Part shown: in pieces, positions 7,874 to 16,699 of the stretch
How the letters are laid out: every line of letters starts with the position of its first letter
Position numbering within the stretch: the first letter of the stretch is position 1
Source: Virgibacillus senegalensis
Lineage (GTDB): Bacteria > Bacillota > Bacilli > Bacillales > Amphibacillaceae
Reading direction: 5' to 3'
NCBI RefSeq assembly: GCF_000821245.2
Contig: NZ_LN611424.1
Span: 1,045,456-1,109,455, forward strand
Length of the DNA stretch: 64,000 nucleotides
The notes under the pieces: model-generated
The model's database searches: none
The model's input: only the letters and a program-made list of their open reading frames with translations
Told to the model about the DNA's origin: nothing
Program-made: the position numbers and the translations under genes

Positions 7874-8902
7874 ATGAGAATTAATCACAACATTGCGGCG
7901 TTAAACACACACCGCCAACTTGCAGGTAACCAATCTGCTACTCAAAACTCTTTAGAAAAACTTTCTTCAGGTCTTCGTATCAACAAAGCTGGAGACGATG
8001 CTGCAGGACTTGCAATCTCTGAGAAAATGCGCGGACAAATCCGTGGATTGGATCAAGCACAAAACAATGCTCAAGACGGCATCTCTTTGATTCAAACTGC
8101 TGAAGGTGCGATGAATGAAACTCACTCTATCCTTCAACGTATGCGTGAATTGGCTGTTCAATCTTCCAACGATACGAACACCGACGCAGACCGTGCTGAA
8201 CTTCAAAAAGAAGTAAACCAGTTGTCTGAAGAGTTGACTCGTATTGCAGACGATACAGAGTTCAACACCCAAAAACTATTAGATGGTAACTTTGAAGGTA
8301 AATTCCATATCGGTGCAAACAAAGACCAAAACATTTCTCTTTCTATCAATGCAGTTGATGCTGAAACACTAAAAGTAGGGGAAGAATTGGATGTAGCAAA
8401 TGCAACTAGCGGTGACTACAGCGGTCAATCCGTATTGCAAGATGCCAGCGGTAACACTGTAGCTGTATTTGTTGATGATGCATACTATTCAACTAGTGAT
8501 GTAACAGGTACTGCTGCGAGCGGTAACCTTGCTGCTGCAACAGATGCAGTTGCTTATGTAGATTCTGCAGCACTTGCTTCCGGAGACACTGCATACCGTG
8601 GTATTGACATCTCTTCTCAGTCCGGTGCTAACAGTGCTATTGACACAGTTAACGATGCAATTGAAACAGTATCCGCTGAGCGTTCTAAACTAGGGGCATA
8701 CCAAAATCGTTTAGAACATACTATTAACAACTTGGGTACTTCTTCAGAAAACCTTACTGCTGCTGAATCTCGTATCAGAGACGTAGACATGGCTAAAGAA
8801 ATGATGGCGTTCACCAAGAACAATATCCTTTCTCAAGCTGCTCAATCTATGCTGGCTCAAGCTAATCAACAGCCACAAGGTGTTCTTCAACTACTTCAAT
8901 AA
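7874..8902 (+). CDS. hag: Flagellin, filament protein
   Basis: The 342-residue protein has conserved flagellin ends: MRINHNIAALNTHRQL with LSSGLRINKAGDDAAGLAIS at the N-terminus and NRLEHTINNL..NILSQAAQSMLAQANQQPQGVLQLL at the C-terminus. Residues of about 165-250 form a variable, Ser/Thr/Ala-rich exposed segment with many possible O-glycosylation sites. Ribosome binding site GGGAGGAA precedes ATG 7874. Control is by sigma-D (7745-7771) and CsrA/FliW; a strong terminator follows at 8913-8942. Codon use is strongly biased, as expected for an abundant protein. The neighbouring glycosylation genes probably modify it. Confidence 0.98.
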   Translation: MRINHNIAALNTHRQLAGNQSATQNSLEKLSSGLRINKAGDDAAGLAISEKMRGQIRGLDQAQNNAQDGISLIQTAEGAMNETHSILQRMRELAVQSSNDTNTDADRAELQKEVNQLSEELTRIADDTEFNTQKLLDGNFEGKFHIGANKDQNISLSINAVDAETLKVGEELDVANATSGDYSGQSVLQDASGNTVAVFVDDAYYSTSDVTGTAASGNLAAATDAVAYVDSAALASGDTAYRGIDISSQSGANSAIDTVNDAIETVSAERSKLGAYQNRLEHTINNLGTSSENLTAAESRIRDVDMAKEMMAFTKNNILSQAAQSMLAQANQQPQGVLQLLQ

Positions 8903-8912
8903 TATAGTATTT

Positions 8913-8942
8913 AAAACCGCCGTTTTAGACGGCGGTTTTTTT
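8913..8942 (+). terminator. Terminator of hag
   Basis: AAAACCGCCG and CGGCGGTTTT pair around a short TTTTAGA loop, followed by an uninterrupted T run. It is one of the strongest terminators in the window. Confidence 0.93.
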
Positions 8943-8980
8943 GTGTTTTCATATTCGCAGAAATAAAACACAAATTACCC

Positions 8981-9010
8981 TTGATAGTTGTCGATTTTTA
9001 CCGATATAAA
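8981..9010 (+). promoter_or_regulatory. Promoter region of the 202-aa gene/maf unit (sigma-D-like and sigma-A-like signals)
   Basis: ACCGATAT at 9000-9007 matches seven of eight bases of the sigma-D -10, with TTGA 15 bases upstream instead of TAAA. The same stretch reads as a sigma-A promoter, TTGATA (8981-8986), 18 bases, TATAAA (9005-9010). Either could drive the two glycosylation-linked genes; the sigma-D reading is the weaker one because of its -35. Confidence 0.5.
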
Positions 9011-9046
9011 TAGTATAATTACCTAAGTTTATGGGAGGTTTATTAG

Positions 9047-9655
9047 GTGCTTCTTACAATTAACGACAATTCATTTGAATTTGAGAATAAATTATCCGCT
9101 GTTGAATCCATCATTAAGAAAATTGAAAACGAAGTTTCTGATTCAAATCAGTTCTTTAGTCACTTAATAATTGATGATGAGGAAATTTTTGATCAGTTTG
9201 AACTGAGAATTGAGGAAGACATCGCTTCTATCCAAGAGGTGAAGGTTGTCCTTAAGTCCATTAAGCAATTCGTGAACGATTGCCTTATCACAAAAGAAGA
9301 TTATTTAACAGGAGCTATTCCTGAATTGGAAATTTTAATAGATGAATTATACCAGGGACCAACTAATGAATCCTGGGAAAAGCTTGGGCAACTTTTAGAA
9401 GGCTTGCAATGGTTGAATCAGCTCATCGATACCATTGACAAAGGTTCGCATCACCCGGGAAATTGGGATGCCTATCTCCGATTGCATGCTACATTAGTTG
9501 CTGAGTTTTCCTCATTAGAACAGGCAATAAATACGCAGGATCACATTCTTATTGCTGATATCCTTCAATATGAGGTACTGGCCGTATTGAATTCATTGAA
9601 AACCGAAACAACAACAACGATTGACCGGGAAGGGACAAGAAGTAATGTTAATTGA
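9047..9655 (+). CDS. Unknown 202-aa helical protein upstream of maf
   Basis: I do not recognise this protein. It is acidic and predicted mostly helical, with no signal peptide, membrane segment or cysteine cluster; the stretch ESWEKLGQLLEGLQWLNQLIDTID is the most regular amphipathic part and GSHHPGNWDAYLRL the most distinctive. GTG 9047 follows GGGAGGTT. Its end overlaps the Maf gene by 11 bases, so it is translationally coupled to it and lies directly behind flagellin. An adaptor or chaperone role in flagellin modification is possible but is only inferred from position. Confidence 0.75.
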   Translation: MLLTINDNSFEFENKLSAVESIIKKIENEVSDSNQFFSHLIIDDEEIFDQFELRIEEDIASIQEVKVVLKSIKQFVNDCLITKEDYLTGAIPELEILIDELYQGPTNESWEKLGQLLEGLQWLNQLIDTIDKGSHHPGNWDAYLRLHATLVAEFSSLEQAINTQDHILIADILQYEVLAVLNSLKTETTTTIDREGTRSNVN

Positions 9656-11516
9656 AAACATTAACTATTTAAGAAAGCACTATCGGCAAATAAGAGACTA
9701 TTTCAAAGAAAATGAAGAAATGTTATTAGAAGAACCTATTGAAATGGTTCAATCTAAAACAGGAATACCGACTCTTCAAGTGCATACCGAAAGTGGTTCA
9801 TTGCTACTCCATAGTAAATATAACCCTGAACAAGAAGCTGAGCGTCTCGTTCAAAAATACAAAGATGAGATGGACCAATACCAACATGTGTTATTCTACG
9901 GAGTGGGATTAGGCTACCATGTGGAAGCATTCTTGAAAGAGTTTCCAAATATTTCTTTTTCATTGTATGAACCAAGCCCCGCTATCTTTTATCATTATCT
10001 ATCTACTAAGCGATTAGAAAGTCTACCTGTAAAACAGTTGACCAACCTATACTTGGAGACCTCGTCCAGGACTAGTCTGAAAAGCCTCGTCCATCATACT
10101 AACGAATTGAACGGGAATATGCTGCTGGTACCTTTGCCAAGTTATGAGCGAGTATTTAAAGAATCCTATCAAACCTTTTTGAAGCAATTTAAAAAAAGCA
10201 TGCAAAACAAAAAGTTCTCGTTTCATACAAACTTAGCATTTGAAAAACGCTGGACGGTCAATAGTATGAAAAATTTTCCTAAAGTCATCAAAACACCGAA
10301 CATTCTTCACAAAAAAAATGAGGGCATCTTTAAAGATAATCCAGTGATTATCGTTTCTGCTGGTCCCTCGTTAAATGATGAACTGGAAAATCTAAAATAT
10401 ATTAAACAAAACCGTCTAGCTTATATTTTTGCGGTAGGCTCAGCAAACAAAACACTAATCAAACATGGCATAATTCCCGATGCCGTTTGCTCCTACGACC
10501 CTAAAGCGGTGAATTATTTGGTAGTCGAAGAAATTAAAACAAATAAAATCGACATTCCTCTTATTTTTGGCAGTAGTGTAGGTTTTGAAACTCTTGAGAA
10601 CTATCCTGGGCCTAAGATTCATTTTATTACAAGCCAGGATACGGTTTCAGGATACTATTTGGATGAAGACCGTTCGGATTATTTTATTGTCGATGATGCA
10701 CCTTCTATTGCCATTATCACCTTCCAGATTCTTTCCAGACTAAAGGCAAGTACAGTTATTCTGGTCGGGCAAAATCTGGCATACAGGGATAACCGTTTTT
10801 ATTCATCTGGGATTGAGTATGAGGGAAGGAGTACTTCGGTTTCTAAAAGCGATCTGGATAAAGCAATGACCGTAAAAGATGTTCAGGGAAAAGAAGTTTT
10901 AACCAATGAAAGCTTTTTGCGCATGAAATCAGTACTGGAATATTATATTTCAAAGTCCAAAATGAACGTGATTAATACAACAAAAGGCGGGGCTGCCATC
11001 TCTGGCACAATTTTTGAAAGCCTTGAGGAAGTAATTAATCAAAAGTTGACGAATGCTGTGGTGGATGAGAAGTGGTATCACGATCTTAACTATTTTTATA
11101 ATGTGGAAAATATTTGGAAAAGACAATCGGACATGGATAAAGCCAGGGACGAAATTGGAAATATAATGGATGGACTGACGACCAGGCTCCGACAAATTGA
11201 ATATTTAACAGACAGGAAGCAATCCAAGGAACTTGAAAAAGAATTCGTCGGTTTAGACAAAGAATTTAAAAAGCTTAGAAAAAATATCTATTATCGGACT
11301 TTTTTACATCCCATGCTGCGAGTTCCCTTTGAATTTACTGAAAAAAAGGTAAAAAATGTAAAGTTCGAACATAATCAGATAGTAAAAGGGACAACCATTG
11401 TTAGAGCTTATAGCCGATTCATTTATGAATGCAAAAAAACTTTAAACCAGACGTTACCTTTTTATCAAGAGCTCGAAAGTACAACAGCTAAAGAATCAGT
11501 CAAAGGAGAATACTAG
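9645..11516 (+). CDS. Maf-family (DUF115/MAF_flag10) flagellin glycosyltransferase
   Basis: This 623-residue protein carries GVGLGYHVEAFLKEFP near residues 85-100 and then VIIVSAGPSLNDELENL (from about residue 232) with IPDAVCSYDPK, the signature of the DUF115 Maf domain. Maf proteins in Bacillaceae, Campylobacter and Aeromonas transfer nonulosonic acids (pseudaminic, legionaminic or sialic type) to serine or threonine of flagellin in the cytoplasm before export. The adjacent hag and neuBCA fit this. Start ATG 9645 is chosen within the overlap with the upstream gene. No signal peptide is seen, which agrees with cytoplasmic action. Confidence 0.88.
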   Translation: MLIENINYLRKHYRQIRDYFKENEEMLLEEPIEMVQSKTGIPTLQVHTESGSLLLHSKYNPEQEAERLVQKYKDEMDQYQHVLFYGVGLGYHVEAFLKEFPNISFSLYEPSPAIFYHYLSTKRLESLPVKQLTNLYLETSSRTSLKSLVHHTNELNGNMLLVPLPSYERVFKESYQTFLKQFKKSMQNKKFSFHTNLAFEKRWTVNSMKNFPKVIKTPNILHKKNEGIFKDNPVIIVSAGPSLNDELENLKYIKQNRLAYIFAVGSANKTLIKHGIIPDAVCSYDPKAVNYLVVEEIKTNKIDIPLIFGSSVGFETLENYPGPKIHFITSQDTVSGYYLDEDRSDYFIVDDAPSIAIITFQILSRLKASTVILVGQNLAYRDNRFYSSGIEYEGRSTSVSKSDLDKAMTVKDVQGKEVLTNESFLRMKSVLEYYISKSKMNVINTTKGGAAISGTIFESLEEVINQKLTNAVVDEKWYHDLNYFYNVENIWKRQSDMDKARDEIGNIMDGLTTRLRQIEYLTDRKQSKELEKEFVGLDKEFKKLRKNIYYRTFLHPMLRVPFEFTEKKVKNVKFEHNQIVKGTTIVRAYSRFIYECKKTLNQTLPFYQELESTTAKESVKGEY

Positions 11517-12181
11517 ATGATACAACTACCTGACTTTGACAAAAGTTTTGACTATGAGGATGACTTTTATTTATCGTGTGATCCTTCCAGGGTCTCAAAA
11601 ATCCTCGCACACTATGAATTATAAAAAAAGTCTTGAACAGCCTGGGAGCAATTGTGGAATATGGGGTGTTTAAAGGTGCTTCATTGGCCAGATTTGCTAT
11701 GTTTCGGGAGTTGTTTGAAAATTCCTTTTCTAAAAAAAATCGGATTTGATGCATTTGGGAAATTTCCCAATACTGATTTCTCGGAAGATAAAGAATTAAG
11801 ACAACATTTTATTGACGTAGCGGGCCGGGAAGGAATATCCAAAAAGCAACTGTATGACGTTTTGGAAAATAAAGGGTAAATAATCAAATTAAATTAATGG
11901 AAGGGGACATTTCACAAACAGTTCCAGAATACTTAAATAAGAATCCCCATTTGAAGATATCTTTGCTGAACTTAGATACTGATATTTATGAACCAGCGGT
12001 TACAATTTTAGAAAATTTATACCCACGAATCTCTATCGGAGGGATACTGATTGTAGATGATTACGGGGTTTTTGCAGGTGAAACTAAAGCTGTCGATAAC
12101 TTTTTCAAAGATAAAAATATTCAAATCAACAAGTTTCCATTTGCAAAGACTCCAAGTTTTATTATCAAAAAAGAGGGATAG
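11517..12181 (+). pseudogene. Decayed TylF-type class I SAM methyltransferase
   Basis: The pieces IVEYGVFKGASLARFAMFREL, IGFDAFGKFPNTDFSED and SLLNLDTDIYEPAVTILENL..GGILIVDDYGVFAGETKAVD are consecutive parts of a TylF/macrocin O-methyltransferase-like protein but lie in different frames. The frame breaks near 11622 (a TAA where HYELYKKVL is expected), at the run of A near 11730-11738, and near 11875-11890. Three separate shifts argue for a true pseudogene rather than one sequencing error, although two lie at or beside A runs. It directly follows maf, so it probably once methylated the flagellin sugar. Confidence 0.8.
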
Positions 12182-12255
12182 TCTTCGTTAAAATGATTGT
12201 TCCCTTAGTATTCTCTATAGCTAAAAAGTGCTGAAAGTCAAGTATGATAAATGTA

Positions 12256-12294
12256 AAGGGTGATGATTATTAGTTACATAATCATCACCCTTTA
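12256..12294. terminator. Bidirectional terminator between the methyltransferase remnant and neuA
   Basis: AAAGGGTGATGATTAT (12256-12271) and ATAATCATCACCCTTT (12279-12294) form a perfect 16-base-pair stem with a 7-base loop between convergent genes. The T tracts are short on both sides. Confidence 0.7.
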
Positions 12295-12356
12295 TTGTCA
12301 GCCGGACTCAAAGGAAATCCCATGGCCGATCAGTGAAATTCAGGAGAAAAAAATCC

Positions 12357-13046
12357 TCATACTTTAACTCTTCTCAAGAGTTCTTCAATATCGCTCTGTT
12401 TATCTATATCCAAATCATACTTCTCGTCCATGATATAGCCTATTTCGTTATCATTCAGACTGGTCTGATTAGATAAGGAGGAGATCTTATTAATGTAAAT
12501 AGCACCATTTACTTTATAAACATCGGGGAAATCCTGACGTCTTAGGGTACTGTTTATATTTAGGACGTTTTTTAACCGGCCTTCCGAGCTTATCGTTCTC
12601 ATTAAAACGGGATGTTCAACTACTTTACTAATGCTGACAAGGCCATTTTGACCATTTTCAATAATTTTCAAAGCTGCTTCATCAATATGCCAACTTTTCC
12701 GTAAAGGCTGGGTGGGTTGCAGGATAACAACGTAACTATATTCCTTATACCGGTTTCTTTGCTCATTAATGACATGCATGACAGCATCGATTGTTTTCGA
12801 ATGATCACCGGCAAGTTCAGGCGGTCTAAGGAAAGGGACACTTGCCCCAAGTTTGATGGACACATCGGCAATATCCTGGTCGTCGGTAGAGACAATAACA
12901 TCATCGATAGCTTCAGATGTTAAAGCCTCTTCGATTGTGTACTGAATAAGTGGTTTCCTATTAACAAATGTCAGGTTTTTTCTCGGTATTCCCTTGCTTC
13001 CGCCGCGGGCAGGAATCACTGCTAAGAAAGTTTTTCCATTAAGCAT
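12357..13046 (-). CDS. neuA: CMP-nonulosonate (acylneuraminate) cytidylyltransferase
   Basis: The 229-residue protein begins AVIPARGGSKGIPRKNL, the CTP-binding loop of the NeuA/LegF/PseF family, and continues with IQYTIEEAL and DVIVSTDDQDIADV. It joins CTP to a nine-carbon sugar acid to give the CMP-activated donor used by the Maf transferase. It is the last gene of neuB-neuC-neuA, with only two bases between neuC and neuA. Whether the sugar is N-acetylneuraminic or legionaminic acid cannot be decided from the sequence. Confidence 0.88.
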   Translation of the reverse strand: MLNGKTFLAVIPARGGSKGIPRKNLTFVNRKPLIQYTIEEALTSEAIDDVIVSTDDQDIADVSIKLGASVPFLRPPELAGDHSKTIDAVMHVINEQRNRYKEYSYVVILQPTQPLRKSWHIDEAALKIIENGQNGLVSISKVVEHPVLMRTISSEGRLKNVLNINSTLRRQDFPDVYKVNGAIYINKISSLSNQTSLNDNEIGYIMDEKYDLDIDKQSDIEELLRRVKV

Positions 13047-13048
13047 GT

Positions 13049-14194
13049 TTACACCTCATTACTAGAAGCATCAATAAATTTCTTTTGGATAGAGACGCTC
13101 CATATAGTGTCACTTTCCAAAAGCTTAATGAACTGCTTGTGGCTATTTCCTTCGCCATAATCTACTTGCCTGTTTTGCCTGCCATTTATGGAAGCAATAG
13201 CATGTAGTATATCTTCACTATTTTCCTTTACGGAAATTATTGAACCGCCCTGTTTAGTGGCATCATATCTTCCGTTTTGTCTATTTCCGATATCAATAGA
13301 GGGTATGCCGTAAATGCCAGTTTCTCTAATCCCAGTACTAGAATTGCCAATTAAAAATCTTGAATTTTTAAGTAAAGTCAAAAAATATTCGAAACGCATA
13401 GAGGGATACAATTTGATTTTTGGATTTTCTTCAAATTGTTGATACATATCTAAGATTTTTTGGTTGCCTTCATCATTGTTCGGGTATATTACCACATAAT
13501 TATGGTTGGATTGTACTACTGCCTCGACAACTTGTTTAATATTGTGTTCCAATTGTTCCAACTCAGTAGTGACGGGGTGATAAATCAGAATAGCATATGA
13601 ATCAAAAGGAAGCTCGTATCTTTGTTTTACTTCGTTCAAATCGGGCAAGTCTTCTGACAACATGATGTCTATATCGGGTGATCCAATGATGAAAATAGTA
13701 TCCTCTTTTTCGCCGAGTTGTATGACCCTTCTCTTAGCTTCCTGATTACTTACAAGATGTATGTGTGAAAATTTGGTTATGGCATGTCTGATCGATTCGT
13801 CAATCGTACCTGAAATCTCGCCGCCCTCGATATGGATAACCCGTATATTATTGAATCCACCTACTATAGCTCCTGCTAGTGCTTCAAGTCTGTCTCCGTG
13901 AATCACTATCATGTCCGGCTGGAGTTCGTGAACATAGTTACTTAAACCCAATATGGTATTACTTAACGTAATATCCATTTGACCTTGTCCTGTTTGGTTT
14001 ATATACTGATGGATGTTTTTGAAATTATCTTTTTTTATTTCCTGCCAAGTAGAACCATACTTAGATAACATGTGCATCCCGGTGACAAAAACAAACAATT
14101 CAAAGCTATCACTCAATTCAACTTCCTTCATAAGTGATTTCAATTTACCATAGTCTGCTCTTGTTCCCGTGATGAATAATACTTTTTTTTTCAT
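13049..14194 (-). CDS. neuC: UDP-GlcNAc 2-epimerase (hydrolysing), NeuC/LegG type
   Basis: The 381 residues start KKKVLFITGTRADYGKLKSL and contain IHGDRLEALAGAIVG, HIEGGEISGTIDESIRHAIT and the later GNSSTGIRETGIYGIPSIDIG, all typical of hydrolysing epimerases that release ManNAc (or its bacillosamine-derived counterpart) and UDP. Its product is the substrate of NeuB. The ATG overlaps the neuB stop by one base (TAATG). Genes for diNAc-bacillosamine synthesis are absent nearby, so direct use of UDP-GlcNAc is the simpler reading. Confidence 0.9.
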   Translation of the reverse strand: MKKKVLFITGTRADYGKLKSLMKEVELSDSFELFVFVTGMHMLSKYGSTWQEIKKDNFKNIHQYINQTGQGQMDITLSNTILGLSNYVHELQPDMIVIHGDRLEALAGAIVGGFNNIRVIHIEGGEISGTIDESIRHAITKFSHIHLVSNQEAKRRVIQLGEKEDTIFIIGSPDIDIMLSEDLPDLNEVKQRYELPFDSYAILIYHPVTTELEQLEHNIKQVVEAVVQSNHNYVVIYPNNDEGNQKILDMYQQFEENPKIKLYPSMRFEYFLTLLKNSRFLIGNSSTGIRETGIYGIPSIDIGNRQNGRYDATKQGGSIISVKENSEDILHAIASINGRQNRQVDYGEGNSHKQFIKLLESDTIWSVSIQKKFIDASSNEV

Positions 14195-15237
14195 TAAAGA
14201 ACGTCACTCCAACTTAGATGCTCATCTTTTTCAATAGTCCTTGCTGATTTCCTGCCAATCAACCGATTATAATCCTCTGCTTTGATTTCGCCTGTTCCAG
14301 GTCTTTTAACCCAAATGTTATCTTTTGTGATTGTATCCCCGGATGCTATTTTTTTGGTGCTCACCACTGTGGCAAACGCAAAGTCGACTGTCACTTTTTC
14401 TTCTGCCGCTGCTTCTTTTTTGCCACCTCGCATTTTGGATATCTCTTTACTGCCGCTTATGAGTTGTTCTAATTCTTGAGGATCCATTGAACAAACTATA
14501 TCCGGCCCTTTTCTAGCTTTACTATCGGTGAAATGTCTTTCCAGTATACTGGCCCCTAAGCCGGTAGCGGCTAAGCAAGCATTGTTATTAAGTGTATGAT
14601 CGGACAACCCGACAACGGCATTAGGGAATTCCTTTATTAATTCTTTCATTGCCCCCAATCGAACTAACTCAGGGGGGGTAGGATATACATTCGTACAGTG
14701 AAGTAAAGCATATTGTATTTGATGCTTTTCTAAAATATCGACCGTTTTTCTTACGGCCTCGATGTCATTCATACCTGTCGAAACAATCATAGGTTTTCCA
14801 AAAGAGGCAATATGTTCAATCAAAGGATAATTATTACATTCACCAGAACCAATTTTATATGCCTTTACTTGCATTTTTTCAAGCCTGTTTGCTGCTGCCC
14901 TTGAAAAAGGGGTGCTCAGGAAAATCATTCCTTTGGCTTCAACATAATTTTTGAGTTCCATTTCTTCCTTTTCATTAAGTGCACACCTATCCATTACATC
15001 ATAAATCGATACATCTGTATTGCCGGGAATGACACTCTTGGCAGCTTTGCTCATTTCATCTTCCACAATATGAGTTTGATGTTTAATTACTTCTGCACCA
15101 GATTTAAAAGCTGCATCAACCATTTGTTTTGCAGTAGTCAAACTGCCTTCATGGTTGATACCGATTTCTGCTATTACTAAAGGTTCATAGGCATAACCAA
15201 TTTTTCTATCACCTATTTGTAAAACGGGGTTATTCAT
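14194..15237 (-). CDS. neuB: N-acetylneuraminate (nonulosonate) synthase
   Basis: The 347-residue protein has an N-terminal TIM-barrel NeuB domain ([65 protein letters not shown]) and a C-terminal antifreeze-like SAF domain from about residue 285 ([20 protein letters not shown]). It condenses ManNAc-type sugars with phosphoenolpyruvate. GGAGGACC lies before ATG 15237. It is the first gene behind the sigma-D promoter at 15280-15306 on this strand, tying sugar supply to flagellin expression. Confidence 0.92.
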   Translation of the reverse strand: MNNPVLQIGDRKIGYAYEPLVIAEIGINHEGSLTTAKQMVDAAFKSGAEVIKHQTHIVEDEMSKAAKSVIPGNTDVSIYDVMDRCALNEKEEMELKNYVEAKGMIFLSTPFSRAAANRLEKMQVKAYKIGSGECNNYPLIEHIASFGKPMIVSTGMNDIEAVRKTVDILEKHQIQYALLHCTNVYPTPPELVRLGAMKELIKEFPNAVVGLSDHTLNNNACLAATGLGASILERHFTDSKARKGPDIVCSMDPQELEQLISGSKEISKMRGGKKEAAAEEKVTVDFAFATVVSTKKIASGDTITKDNIWVKRPGTGEIKAEDYNRLIGRKSARTIEKDEHLSWSDVL

Positions 15238-15279
15238 TTAGGGGTCCTCCAATAAGATGATTTAATCTATCTACTATAA

Positions 15280-15306
15280 TTATCGGGTGAAATCAAGGAA
15301 ATTTTA
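15280..15306 (-). promoter_or_regulatory. Sigma-D promoter of neuBCA
   Basis: Read on the minus strand, TAAA (15306-15303), a spacer of exactly 15 bases, and CCCGATAA (15287-15280). The -10 differs from GCCGATAT at two positions, as does that of hag (TCCGATAA). A separate TATAAT-like box lies further upstream (about 15330-15340). Confidence 0.8.
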
Positions 15307-15510
15307 AATCAAGGAATCCTATTATACTATGTTTAGGAGAGTAAATAAATATTACTATTTTTATTAGAGAGAGATTCAAGTTTGGGATTTTTGTTTAGAC
15401 TCTAGTCATTCGACAGCTTTTTTGATAATCTTTAAAGTGGGAAACCTTGTAAGCGTTTTTCACTATAAATACGCGACAAGCTAGTCAACTAGATTAGAAG
15501 GGGTTAAGGT

Positions 15511-16572
15511 ATGAGGAGATTAGTGATACTTGGCGGCGGCTACGGAGGGGTTAAAATTCTGAATAAACTTTTGGATGGTGGATTACCTGGAGATGTCCAT
15601 ATTACGTTAATCGACAGGAATCCTTACCATTCGTTGAAAACAGAATTTTATGCAATAGCTGCCGGGACAAAAGCAGACAGGGAAGTAAGAATGGAGTTTC
15701 CAGAGCATGGGCAGGTTGATTATGTGTATGGAGAGATTGAAAAAATCGACGTGGACGATAAGCAGATTCTTGTCCAAGGGGTGACGGAAGCTGTCCCATA
15801 CCATTATTTGGTGATCGGGTTGGGCTGTGAAGACAATTACCATGGCATTGAAGGAGCAGCGGAGTTTACCGAAAGCGTGCAGACCATTTCACGGGCCAGA
15901 CATGGAAGTGTCGCAGTCGGCGACTTAAAAGCATATGGTAAGGTTGCCATCGTGGGTGCCGGTTTAAGCGGTATTGAGGTAGCATCCGAAATCAGGGAAA
16001 GCCGGCCGGACTTGAACGTAAGGTTGCTCGATCGCGGGGAAACGGTGTTGAGTGCGTTCAATTCGAAAATCCAAAATTACGTGGAAGAATGGTTTGCCAA
16101 AAATGACGTCGAAGTCATTCACAAGGCAAATGTCGAATATGTCGAAAAAGACGGTGTATGCAACAATGGGGTTTGCTTTGTGAATGATGTTACAATTTGG
16201 ACTGCAGGTGTACAGCCAAATTATTTGGTCCGGGAGCTTCCATTCTCGAAGGACCGACAGAATAAGATAGTGCTAAATGATTATTATCAGGTTCCTTCTC
16301 ATCCGACGGTATATGTTGTGGGGGACTGTGCTTCTTCTGTGCATTCGCCCAGTGCACAGCTGGCTGGACAACAGGGGGAACAAATAGCGGATGTACTGCT
16401 TGCATTGTTAAACGACAATGCGCCGGAACAGCCGAAAGAAATCAAGTTAAAAGGAGCTTTAGGCTCATTGGGCAAATCGGACGGTTTCGGGAACATGCTG
16501 CAGCAGCCGGTGACAGGATTGTTGCCTCGTCTGGCCAAATCGGGTGTGCTGTGGCTGAACAAACGACACTAG
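15511..16572 (+). CDS. yutJ: YutJ-like NADH dehydrogenase/FAD-dependent oxidoreductase
   Basis: The 353-residue protein has an N-terminal FAD loop (VILGGGYGGVKIL, residues 5-17), a second dinucleotide fold with VAIVGAGLSGIEVASEI from about residue 146 for NADH, and VVGDCASS near residue 270, the FAD-binding motif. It matches the short type-II NADH dehydrogenase-like YutJ group, which lacks the long C-terminal membrane-binding extension of Ndh. ATG 15511 follows AGAAGGGGTTAAGGT. It lies between the glycosylation genes and flaG; no link to motility is evident. A terminator follows. Confidence 0.85.
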   Translation: MRRLVILGGGYGGVKILNKLLDGGLPGDVHITLIDRNPYHSLKTEFYAIAAGTKADREVRMEFPEHGQVDYVYGEIEKIDVDDKQILVQGVTEAVPYHYLVIGLGCEDNYHGIEGAAEFTESVQTISRARHGSVAVGDLKAYGKVAIVGAGLSGIEVASEIRESRPDLNVRLLDRGETVLSAFNSKIQNYVEEWFAKNDVEVIHKANVEYVEKDGVCNNGVCFVNDVTIWTAGVQPNYLVRELPFSKDRQNKIVLNDYYQVPSHPTVYVVGDCASSVHSPSAQLAGQQGEQIADVLLALLNDNAPEQPKEIKLKGALGSLGKSDGFGNMLQQPVTGLLPRLAKSGVLWLNKRH

Positions 16573-16590
16573 CATTCAGTATTGGTGAAC

Positions 16591-16616
16591 GGATAGGAGA
16601 TGTCCTATCCGTTTTT
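16591..16616 (+). terminator. Terminator of yutJ-like gene
   Basis: GGATAGGA pairs with TCCTATCC around GATG and is followed by GTTTTT. Confidence 0.85.
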
Positions 16617-16636
16617 ATATATTTTTCGGATGAACC

Positions 16637-16663
16637 TTTACTTTTTAAATGTCTTGCCGATAT
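16637..16663 (+). promoter_or_regulatory. Sigma-D promoter of flaG-fliDST
   Basis: GCCGATAT at 16656-16663 is a perfect sigma-D -10; the -35 position 15 bases upstream reads TTTA (16637-16640). The perfect -10 and the flagellar genes behind it support the call in spite of the poor -35. Confidence 0.78.
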
Positions 16664-16699
16664 AAAAAGAAACTACATAGAATAGGAGTGGCTTTTGCC

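Noticed and set aside
11652..12181. Two separate small genes (11652-11879 and 11897-12181)
   Set aside because: Both are fragments of one TylF-type methyltransferase whose conserved blocks lie in shifted frames; neither has a ribosome binding site.
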